Below are positions 1-5,621 of a stretch of DNA of 17,602 bases, piece after piece. The stretch's first letter is position 1. Each line of letters begins with the position of its first letter. Source of the DNA: DATFPK01 sp035264885 (GTDB lineage Bacteria > Actinomycetota > Thermoleophilia > Solirubrobacterales > 70-9); NCBI GenBank assembly GCA_035264885.1, contig DATFPK010000017.1, positions 1-17,602 on the forward strand. The letters run 5' to 3'. The notes under the pieces were generated by a model. That model was not told the origin of the DNA and did no database searches. It saw only the letters and a list, made by a program, of their open reading frames with translations. The translations under genes and the position numbers were made by a program.

Positions 1-504
1 CACCGCCGCCACGACGACCATCGAGCCGAAGACCGGCGCCGTGCCGACGCGCTCGGCGAGCCCGCCCAGCGCCGGGCCGAAGAGCGCCCCGGCGACCGCG
101 GCGCCGAACGCCGTGCCGATCAGCTCGCCGCGGCGGTCGGCGGGGGCCGAGTCGATCAGCCACGAGAGCGCACCGGCCCAGGTGAGCGCGCTCCCCACTC
201 CCTGACCGAAGCGCGCGGCGTCGAGGGCCGCGGCGCTCTCGGCGAGCCCGAAGGCGAGGCTCGCCAGACCGAGCAGCGACAGCCCGCTCAGCACCGCGGC
301 GCGGTGGCCGGCGCGGACGACGAGCAGCCCGGCTGGCAGCGACGCCAGGAAGGTTCCCGCCGCGTAGGACCCCGTCAGAATCCCGGCCTCGCCCCTGCTC
401 AGGCCGAGCTCGTCGACGTAGTGGGGCAGGAGGGGCGTGATCGCGGCGAAGAACGCCACGTCGACGAAGACGATTACGGAGGCCAGGACGAGCAGGCGGC
501 GCAT
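1..504 (-). CDS. MFS transporter, N-terminal part (cut by left edge)
   Basis: The visible 168 codons encode the first half of a major facilitator superfamily transporter, an inner-membrane secondary carrier. The protein opens with MRRLLVLASVIVFVDVAFF, the first membrane helix, followed by a second helix after HYVDELGLSRGEAG. Further on, GTAFGAAVAGALFGPALGG fits motif C (GxxxGPxxGG), which is typical of proton-driven efflux antiporters, and a DSAPADRRGEL loop precedes it. This suggests a drug or metabolite exporter, but the substrate cannot be read from sequence. The ATG at 502-504 lies 24 nt after the acyltransferase stop, so the two genes are probably co-transcribed. The C-terminal half lies outside the window. 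Confidence 0.85.
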   Translation of the reverse strand, partial: MRRLLVLASVIVFVDVAFFAAITPLLPHYVDELGLSRGEAGILTGSYAAGTFLASLPAGLLVVRAGHRAAVLSGLSLLGLASLAFGLAESAAALDAARFGQGVGSALTWAGALSWLIDSAPADRRGELIGTAFGAAVAGALFGPALGGLAERVGTAPVFGSMVVVAAV

Positions 505-528
505 GCCGCCGATCTTGCCAGGGCGCCG

Positions 529-1173
529 CTAGGCGCCGGCGCGGGCCCGGCGGCGGCGGCCCAGCGCCGCGGGCGGAACTCCGGCCCTGATCTCGGCGAG
601 CAGCCGGGCGGCGAGCGCCGTGGCCTCCTCGCCGTCCTGCGTCTGCCCCGCGGCCGGCTCGAAGAAGCGCACCCGGACGGCGGGCCGGCTCGGGAACCGG
701 ACGAAGTCGGTGGTCCCCTCGACGGCGGCCAGTACGAGCCGCGCCTCCGGCACGGCGAGCGCCAGTCTCGCGATCCCGCTGCGGGCGCGGAGCTCCTCTC
801 CCCGCGAGCGGGTGCCCTCGGGGAAGACACCGATGCAGGCTCCGCCGCGGAGCTCCTCGATCGCCGTGTCGAGCGCCTTCGCGTCGCCGGCGCCGCGATC
901 GATCGGGATCTGCCCCATGCCGTTCAGGATCGGCGCCAGCAGCGGCACCTTCCAGAGCTCTGCCTTGGCGAGGGCGCGGATCTGACGCCGCCCGCGGGCG
1001 GCGAAGCCGATCATCAGCGGGTCGTAGTAGCTGTCGTGGTTGCCGGCGACCAGCACGGGCCCCTCGGCGGGCACCGCCTCGACGCCGTCGACCTGGAGCC
1101 GGCCCCATGCGCCCAGCGGCCGGCAGGCGGCCATGGCGAAGCGGTAGGTCCGGGTCATCTCGGCGGGCGGCAC
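529..1173 (-). CDS. 1-acyl-sn-glycerol-3-phosphate acyltransferase family protein (PlsC-like)
   Basis: A 214-residue acyltransferase of the PlsC/LPLAT family. Such enzymes move an acyl group from acyl-CoA or acyl-ACP to lysophosphatidate at the membrane during phospholipid synthesis. The catalytic HX4D box is NHDSYYD at residues 45-51, motif II is GQIPIDRG at 87-94, and the substrate-binding FPEGTRSRG box is at 117-125. The length is typical of short PlsC proteins and there is no added domain. The GTG start at 1173 is chosen because a TACCCT hexamer lies 6 nt before it, as for a leaderless transcript. The ATG at 1158 is an equally possible start, and neither has a clear Shine-Dalgarno site. 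The MFS gene follows after 24 nt. Actinobacteria usually carry several PlsC paralogues, so the exact acceptor (lysophosphatidate or another lysolipid) is unknown. Confidence 0.9.
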   Translation of the reverse strand: MPPAEMTRTYRFAMAACRPLGAWGRLQVDGVEAVPAEGPVLVAGNHDSYYDPLMIGFAARGRRQIRALAKAELWKVPLLAPILNGMGQIPIDRGAGDAKALDTAIEELRGGACIGVFPEGTRSRGEELRARSGIARLALAVPEARLVLAAVEGTTDFVRFPSRPAVRVRFFEPAAGQTQDGEEATALAARLLAEIRAGVPPAALGRRRRARAGA

Positions 1174-1179
1174 GGGCGC

Positions 1180-1185
1180 AGGGTA
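1180..1185 (-). promoter_or_regulatory. Candidate -10 element for the acyltransferase gene
   Basis: On the minus strand this hexamer reads TACCCT, which fits the relaxed TANNNT -10 pattern. It ends 6 nt before the GTG start at 1173, the spacing expected for a leaderless transcript. No convincing -35 box is visible. The CRP-like dyad at 1190-1205 lies just upstream and would overlap this promoter. Confidence 0.3.
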
Positions 1186-1189
1186 GCCA

Positions 1190-1205
1190 TGTGAGCCACG
1201 TCACA
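1190..1205. promoter_or_regulatory. Consensus CRP-family operator, TGTGA-N6-TCACA
   Basis: The sequence reads TGTGA GCCACG TCACA, a perfect dyad identical in its conserved arms to the consensus bound by E. coli CRP and by mycobacterial Crp. It lies in the 71-bp gap between the divergent acyltransferase and PAS genes. Its centre is about 25 bp upstream of the acyltransferase GTG, inside where RNA polymerase would bind, which suggests repression. It is about 47 bp upstream of the PAS GTG, which is near but not at the usual class II activation position of -41.5. That a CRP/FNR-family protein binds here is inference. Confidence 0.6.
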
Positions 1206-1208
1206 GTC

Positions 1209-1238
1209 TTCCCGCGGGGACGCGGGGGAGCGTAGGGT
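1209..1238 (+). promoter_or_regulatory. Candidate leaderless promoter of the PAS/MBL operon
   Basis: A TAGGGT hexamer at 1233-1238 fits TANNNT and ends 6 nt before the GTG at 1245. A weak -35-like TTCCCG lies at 1209-1214, 18 nt upstream. No correctly spaced Shine-Dalgarno site precedes the GTG; the nearest G-rich run, around 1225-1230, is 14 nt away. Transcription would therefore begin at or next to the start codon. Confidence 0.35.
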
Positions 1239-1244
1239 TCTCGC

Positions 1245-1649
1245 GTGGCGCAGAAACCGATCGAGCTGATCCTCGCTCGCAATCTGATGTCGGCGCTGTC
1301 CACGCCGGCCTTCCTCGTCGACGAGGGCGGGATCCTGGTCTTCTACAACGAGCCCGCGGGGGCGCTGCTGGGCAAACGGTTCGAGGAGGTGGGCAAGGTC
1401 GGCCCGGGAGAGTGGGGTGCGATGTTCGGCCCGTTCGACGAGAACGGAGCTCCGATTCCCTACGACGACCTGCCGCTGGTCGTCTCGGTGCGGCGCGGAA
1501 GGCCTGCCCACGCGAAGTTCAGGATTCGCAGCGCCGAGGGCGCCGAGCACGAGATCGAGGCCTCCGCCTTCCCGATCCTCACCCCCCACGGCTCGCGCGG
1601 CGCGATCGCCGTCTTCTGGCCGACGCTCAACGGCGAGGACCCTGAGTGA
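1245..1649 (+). CDS. Single PAS-domain protein
   Basis: A 134-residue protein consisting almost only of one PAS fold. The segment STPAFLVDEGGILVFYNEPA at about 19-38 is the classic first strand pair and helix of PAS domains, and the AEHEIEASAFPI and GAIAVFWPTL strands complete the sheet. No kinase, GGDEF, cyclase or DNA-binding part is attached, so any signal must pass to a partner protein. PAS domains sense ligands, light or redox state; no cofactor residue can be assigned here. The GTG start is followed 402 nt later by a TGA that overlaps the GTG of the next gene by 4 bp, so synthesis of this protein and the metallo-beta-lactamase hydrolase is probably coupled. The direct partner is therefore likely to be that hydrolase, which is inference. 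Confidence 0.85.
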   Translation: MAQKPIELILARNLMSALSTPAFLVDEGGILVFYNEPAGALLGKRFEEVGKVGPGEWGAMFGPFDENGAPIPYDDLPLVVSVRRGRPAHAKFRIRSAEGAEHEIEASAFPILTPHGSRGAIAVFWPTLNGEDPE

Positions 1650-2518
1650 GGGTCAAGCTGTGGGGCACGCGCGGCTCGGTGCCCTCCCCCGGCCCGGAGA
1701 CGATCCGCTACGGCGGCAACACGTCCTGCGTCCAGGTGACGCTCTCGGACGGCTCGCTGCTCGCGCTCGACGCCGGCACGGGCATCCGCAGTCTCGGCCT
1801 CGCCCTCGGCGACGAGCCGACTCGCCTCCACATCCTCCTCACCCATCTCCACCTCGACCACATCCAGGGCCTGGTCTTCTTCGCCCCGGCGTTCAAACCC
1901 CAGACCGAGATCGTCATCTGGGGGCCGGCGTCGCCGGAAGCCTCGCTCCGCGACCGGATCGCGCGCTACATCTCCGCCCCTCTCTCCCCCGTCGAGGTCC
2001 GTGAGCTCCCCTGCGACGTCTCGTTCCGCCACTGCCCGGAGACGGAGTGGGAGATCGGCCCCGCCAGGATCCGCGCCGCCTCGGTGGCCCACCGCGGTCC
2101 GACGCTCGGCTACCGGGTCAGCGAAGGCGACCGGTCGCTGGCCTACATCCCCGACCACGAGCCGGCGCTCGGGGCAGATCTGGAGGGCCTCGACGAGGAC
2201 TGGATCTCCGGCTTCGACCTCGCTCGCGACGCCAGCCTCCTGATCCACGACGGCCAGTACGCCGACGAGGAGTACCCCGACCACATGGGCTGGGGCCACT
2301 CAGCCCTGTCGCACAGCCTTGCCTTCGCCCGCCGGGTCGGCGCCCGGCGAACGCTCCTGTTCCATCACGACCCCATGCACTCCGACGACTTCCTCGACGA
2401 GCTCGACCGGCGGGCGCGCGACCACTGGAAGGCTGCCGGTGGTGATCCCCACACGGTCGAGGTGGCGGCGGAGCGCTCCGAGTACGACCTCCCGGCCGGG
2501 GTGACGGCTCCCGCGTGA
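1646..2518 (+). CDS. Metallo-beta-lactamase-fold hydrolase, possibly a cyclic-nucleotide phosphodiesterase type
   Basis: A 290-residue metal-dependent hydrolase. The binuclear site is visible as HLHLDH (H67, H69, D71, H72), H149 in SVAHRG, D202 in LLIHDGQY and H240 in LLFHHDP, with GWGHS at 215-219. The opening KLWGTRGSVPSPGPET and the YGGNTSC segment mark the subgroup of small MBL proteins that resembles class II/III cyclic-nucleotide phosphodiesterases and RNase Z-like enzymes, not beta-lactamases or glyoxalase II. The substrate is unknown. The GTG start overlaps the PAS stop by 4 bp, and the stop overlaps the crotonase start by 4 bp. All metal ligands I can place are present, so it should be active. 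The phosphodiesterase role is inference from family resemblance plus the upstream CRP-like site. Confidence 0.85.
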   Translation: MRVKLWGTRGSVPSPGPETIRYGGNTSCVQVTLSDGSLLALDAGTGIRSLGLALGDEPTRLHILLTHLHLDHIQGLVFFAPAFKPQTEIVIWGPASPEASLRDRIARYISAPLSPVEVRELPCDVSFRHCPETEWEIGPARIRAASVAHRGPTLGYRVSEGDRSLAYIPDHEPALGADLEGLDEDWISGFDLARDASLLIHDGQYADEEYPDHMGWGHSALSHSLAFARRVGARRTLLFHHDPMHSDDFLDELDRRARDHWKAAGGDPHTVEVAAERSEYDLPAGVTAPA

Positions 2519-3393
2519 GCTACGAGCAGATCCGCTACGAGGAGCGCGGTCACGTCCGGCTGATCACGATCGACCGGCCGGAGCGGATGAACTCGATCGG
2601 GCCTGTCGTCGCCCGCGAGATGACCGACGCCTGGGGCCGGTTCCGCGACGACGACGAGGCCTACGTCGCCGTCCTGACCGGCGCCGGCGACCAGGCGTTC
2701 TGCGCCGGCGCGGACCTCAAGGCTGCGATGGCGGGGTTCGCGCCCAGCGCGGTGCCGGGCGAGGAGCCGCTGATCGAGTGGACGCCGGAGGAGGCCGCCG
2801 CCCACGCCGCGGGCGAGCGCGACGGGATCATCGGACCCTCGCGCTGGACCGACATATACAAGCCGGTGATCGCCGCCGTCAACGGCGTCGCGTACGCGGG
2901 CGGCCTCGAGTGGGCCTGCTTCGCCGACATCCGGATCGCCGACGAGCACGCGAGCTTCGGGGTCACCTGCCGGCGCTGGAACGTCGGGCTGGGCGACGGC
3001 GGGACGCAGCGACTGCCGCGGATCCTGGGTATGGGCCGGGCGATGGAGCTGATCGTCACCGGGCGCGTGATCGACGCCGCCGAGGCGGAGCGGATCGGCC
3101 TCGTCAACGAGGTCACCCCGCGCGGGGGGTGCGGGGCCCGGGCGCTGGAGCTGGCCGAGGAGATCGCCGCGCTTCCCCAGCCGGCGATCCGCACGGACAA
3201 GGAAGCGGCGGCGCGGGGGTACGGGCGGCCGCTCGATGAGGGGCTGCGGATCGAGGCGGCCTGCTTCAACCGCCTTCTCGAATCGCCGGAGATGGCCGAG
3301 GGGGTCCGTCGCTTCGTCGAGCGCGACCACCCGGACCGCGAGCCCGAGGGCGGCGCCGTGACCGAGGGGCTGGTGAGGTCCCGCCGGCCATGA
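2515..3393 (+). CDS. Enoyl-CoA hydratase/isomerase family (crotonase-fold) protein
   Basis: A 292-residue crotonase-superfamily protein that should act on an acyl-CoA thioester in the cytoplasm. The oxyanion-hole segments are AFCAGADLK (61-69) and NGVAYAGGLE (123-132), and DGGTQRLPRILG follows at 161-172. By alignment with rat enoyl-CoA hydratase, the first catalytic glutamate (Glu144) is kept as E132. The second (Glu164) falls at C152 in the FGVTCRRW segment, so a standard two-glutamate hydratase reaction is not assured. The insert at about 71-110 is longer than in compact crotonases. The GTG start gives a 4-bp overlap with the hydrolase, and the TGA overlaps the ATG of the HD gene. Possible activities include isomerase, hydratase on an unusual substrate, or thioesterase. 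Confidence 0.88.
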   Translation: MSYEQIRYEERGHVRLITIDRPERMNSIGPVVAREMTDAWGRFRDDDEAYVAVLTGAGDQAFCAGADLKAAMAGFAPSAVPGEEPLIEWTPEEAAAHAAGERDGIIGPSRWTDIYKPVIAAVNGVAYAGGLEWACFADIRIADEHASFGVTCRRWNVGLGDGGTQRLPRILGMGRAMELIVTGRVIDAAEAERIGLVNEVTPRGGCGARALELAEEIAALPQPAIRTDKEAAARGYGRPLDEGLRIEAACFNRLLESPEMAEGVRRFVERDHPDREPEGGAVTEGLVRSRRP

Positions 3394-3971
3394 CCGCCGG
3401 AGCCGAGCCCGGCGTGGTGACGGCTTCCCGCCTGCTCGCGGCGGAGCGGCACGAGGGCCAGGCCCGCAGGGCGGCCGGCACTCCGTACGCCGAGCACGTG
3501 GCCGCGGTCGCCGGGATCCTCGCCGACCACCGGTTCGACCCCGATGTCGTCGCCGCGGGGTTCCTCCACGATGTCGTCGAGCACACCGACACGGGGCCGG
3601 AGGAGCTCGGCGACGCGTTCGGTCCTCGCGTCCGGGCGCTGGTCGAGGCGATGACCGACCGGGAGGAGATCGAGGACTGGACCGAGCGCAAGGACGAGCA
3701 CCGGGACCGCGTGGCGGCGGCCGGGCGCGACGCGCGAGCGGTGTACGGCGCCGACAAGCTCTGCGGCATCCGCGAGGCGCGAGTGGGATGGGCGGAGCAC
3801 GGCCCATTGGTGGAGGAACGGCTGGGCAGGCCGCTCGGCCTGCGCCTTGCGGCCTGGGCAGAGGACCTCGAGATGCTGCGCGGCACCGATCCGCCCCTGC
3901 CGTTCTGCGAAGAGATGGCGCAGGCGCTCGGCGCCCTGGCCGAGGAATCGGCTACTGCGCCTCGCTCCTAG
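3390..3971 (+). CDS. Stand-alone HD-domain protein, RelA/SpoT hydrolase-like (small alarmone hydrolase type)
   Basis: A 193-residue protein resembling the N-terminal hydrolase domain of Rel/SpoT and the small alarmone hydrolases (MESH1 type), which remove pyrophosphate from (p)ppGpp. The matching parts are AERHEGQARRAAGTPYAEH (18-36), the HD motif FLHDVVEHT (58-66), the following ELGDAFGPRVRALVEAMTD, and YGADKLCGI (119-127), which corresponds to the conserved KLADRL region. Likely metal ligands are H36, H60, D61 and D122. The usual HDVVEDT reads HDVVEHT, so one acidic residue thought to position the nucleophile is His65; E64 is kept. No synthetase, TGS or ACT domain is present. The ATG overlaps the crotonase stop by 4 bp, and the 3' end overlaps the convergent membrane-protein gene by 20 bp. 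The substrate could be another nucleotide. Confidence 0.8.
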   Translation: MTAGAEPGVVTASRLLAAERHEGQARRAAGTPYAEHVAAVAGILADHRFDPDVVAAGFLHDVVEHTDTGPEELGDAFGPRVRALVEAMTDREEIEDWTERKDEHRDRVAAAGRDARAVYGADKLCGIREARVGWAEHGPLVEERLGRPLGLRLAAWAEDLEMLRGTDPPLPFCEEMAQALGALAEESATAPRS

Positions 3972-4452
3972 AGCGGCGGCGCAGCGGCAGGCCGTACCAG
4001 AGGACGAGGAACGTAATCGCGGCGGCGGTCGCCGTGATCGCGGTCGCGGTCGCGCCGAAGATGTAGTCCGTGATCAGGAGGATCGCCCCGGTCATCGCGG
4101 CGGCGAGAAAGCCGAGGCCGGCGATCGTCAGCTTGTTCGCCGTGAAGACCAGGTGGTGCTTCTGCTGGTGGCGGAACGTGATCCGGTGGTAGGCCGAGGG
4201 CGAGATCAGGAGGGCCGCCGAGATCGCCGTGCAGAGCAGGGTCACGAAGTAGACCTTCTCCTGGAACGCTGTCACCTGCTGGAACCCCTGCTGGAAGGGG
4301 ACCGTCAGGAGGAAGGCGAACAGCACCTGGACGCCGGGCAGCGCGACCCGCAGCTCCTGCAGCAGCTCACCCAGGTTGCGGTCGAGGCGCTCGTACTCGG
4401 ACTCGTCCGGGCGAGCGCCGCCGCCCCGGTCTCGGCTCGGCGCGTCGCTCAT
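3952..4452 (-). CDS. DUF6328-like four-helix membrane protein
   Basis: A 166-residue integral membrane protein of unknown function. A charged cytoplasmic N-terminus contains YERLDRNLGELLQELRVAL (20-38), followed by four hydrophobic helices at roughly 40-60, 66-86, 108-130 and 132-154. The pattern of ELLQELR, a first helix with FAFLLTVPF, and AYHRITFR after helix 2 matches what I recall of the actinobacterial DUF6328 family. The ATG at 4452 is preferred over a longer reading frame because an AGGAAA site lies about 10 nt upstream and the extra 33 N-terminal residues look non-coding. It lies 43 nt downstream of the LysR gene on the same strand and may be co-transcribed. It converges with and overlaps the HD gene. 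Confidence 0.8.
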   Translation of the reverse strand: MSDAPSRDRGGGARPDESEYERLDRNLGELLQELRVALPGVQVLFAFLLTVPFQQGFQQVTAFQEKVYFVTLLCTAISAALLISPSAYHRITFRHQQKHHLVFTANKLTIAGLGFLAAAMTGAILLITDYIFGATATAITATAAAITFLVLWYGLPLRRRSRSEAQ

Positions 4453-4495
4453 GCCCCAATCGTTTCCTGACCCGGGGATCGCTAAACGCGGAAAG

Positions 4496-5410
4496 TCATC
4501 GCGCCGCCGCGAAGCGCTCGCACTCCGCCGCGAGGATCTCGAGCATCGCACCGGCGGCCGGGGAGCGCGCCTCGGCCGGGCGGGTCAGGGCCCAGACCCG
4601 TCGCACGGGGGCGTCGGGCTCGATGTCGACCGCGGCGAGGCCGGCATGGCGCCCGGTCAGGAGCAGCTCGGGGACGAGGCTCACGGCGAGCCCCGCGGCG
4701 ACCAGGGACTGGTGCACCTGGTAATCGTCGCTCTCGAAGCCGATCCGCGGCTCGAAGCCGGCGTTGCGACAGGCCAGCTTGACGTTGTCGCGGCAGGTCG
4801 CGGTGCAGGTCCCGATCACCCACGTCTCCTCGGCCATCTCGGAGAGCTTCACCTGGCCCTGGCCGGCCAGCGGGTGCCCCTTCGGCAGCGCGAGCTGCAT
4901 CCGCTCCTCGAGCAGCAGGAGCCGCTCGACGTCCCGGTCCTCGGGCAGCGGGACGCTCTCGTAGTCGTAGACGAGCGCGAGGTCATGCTGGCCGGCCCGC
5001 AACTGCGGGATCGAGGTCTCGGGCTCGGCCTCGGCGAGCTGGATGTCGACCTCCGGATGCGCGTCGCGGAACGCGGCGACTGCCCGGATCACGACCGTCG
5101 CCCCGGCCGTCGGGAAGCTGACGAGCCGCAGCCGGCCGCCGCGGAGGCCGGCGATCTCGCGCAGCTCACGCTCGGCCTCGTCGAGGCGGGCGAGCACGGC
5201 GTCGGCGTGGCAGACGAGCGCCTCGCCGGGGTCGGTCAGCCGCAGGTTGCCGCGGTTGCGGTCGATCAGCTGGGCGCCGGCCTCGCGCTCGAGCGCGGCG
5301 ATCTGCTGGCTGACCGCGGACTGGGTCAGGTGGAGCGAGTCGGCCGCAGCCGAGAATGACCCATGTTCCGCGACCTCGCGCAGGATCCGCATCCGCTTCA
5401 CGTCGAGCAT
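4496..5410 (-). CDS. LysR-family transcriptional regulator
   Basis: A 304-residue LysR-type regulator of normal length. The winged helix-turn-helix is at about 4-62: GSFSAAADSLHLTQSAVSQQ (17-36), then LEREAGAQLIDRN and LRLTDPGEAL. A linker helix leads to a periplasmic-binding-protein-like effector domain from about residue 93 to the end. The effector domain has cysteines at 202, 206 and 214 (GTCTATCRD and KLACRN), so redox or metal control is possible but untested. It is transcribed away from the branched-chain amino acid binding-protein gene, with 211 bp between their starts, the usual arrangement for a LysR regulator and its target. Control of the binding protein, of its own gene and perhaps of the downstream membrane protein is inference. 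Confidence 0.93.
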   Translation of the reverse strand: MLDVKRMRILREVAEHGSFSAAADSLHLTQSAVSQQIAALEREAGAQLIDRNRGNLRLTDPGEALVCHADAVLARLDEAERELREIAGLRGGRLRLVSFPTAGATVVIRAVAAFRDAHPEVDIQLAEAEPETSIPQLRAGQHDLALVYDYESVPLPEDRDVERLLLLEERMQLALPKGHPLAGQGQVKLSEMAEETWVIGTCTATCRDNVKLACRNAGFEPRIGFESDDYQVHQSLVAAGLAVSLVPELLLTGRHAGLAAVDIEPDAPVRRVWALTRPAEARSPAAGAMLEILAAECERFAAAR

Positions 5411-5621
5411 AAGCAGCGCTGATCCTACCGGATGGGGCCAAACGCCCTGCTAATGGACGCGAAAATGCCACCTGGGGGGTCGGACGACACGGGACCGCGA
5501 TATGCGGTTGATTTCAGCCGCCCCAGAAGTAAGGCTTGGGGTGCAGAGACGGTCGATGCCCCATCGGCCGAGAACCATGGAATCGATCGGCCGGTCGGCC
5601 GGTCAAAAGGAGGAAGCATTC
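5411..5621. promoter_or_regulatory. Divergent control region, LysR gene and binding-protein gene
   Basis: This 211-bp gap is less GC-rich than its surroundings. A minus-strand TAGGAT at 5422-5427 lies 11 nt before the LysR ATG and is its likely -10. An 8-bp palindrome, CAGCGCTG at 5414-5421, sits between that box and the start and could be an autoregulatory site. For the plus-strand gene, TTGATT at 5508-5513 resembles a -35 box, but the segment 16 nt later (TAAGGC) is a poor -10. Short open frames here overlap one another in both directions and I do not support any as genes. Confidence 0.35.
5606..5615 (+). promoter_or_regulatory. Strong ribosome binding site deciding the binding-protein start
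   Basis: AAAGGAGGAA is a near-perfect Shine-Dalgarno sequence. Its AGGAGG core (5608-5613) ends 8 nt before the GTG at 5622. It rules out the in-frame upstream ATG at 5502, which would put 40 arginine-rich residues ahead of the lipoprotein signal. Just upstream, 5588-5603 is a tandem repeat of CGGCCGGT that can fold into a 5-bp stem with a GGTC loop. Confidence 0.85.

Noticed and set aside
304..1194. Long plus-strand open frame of 296 codons
   Set aside because: It runs antisense to the MFS and PlsC genes, is full of Arg/Gly/Pro low-complexity residues and has no domain. It is a GC-rich shadow frame.
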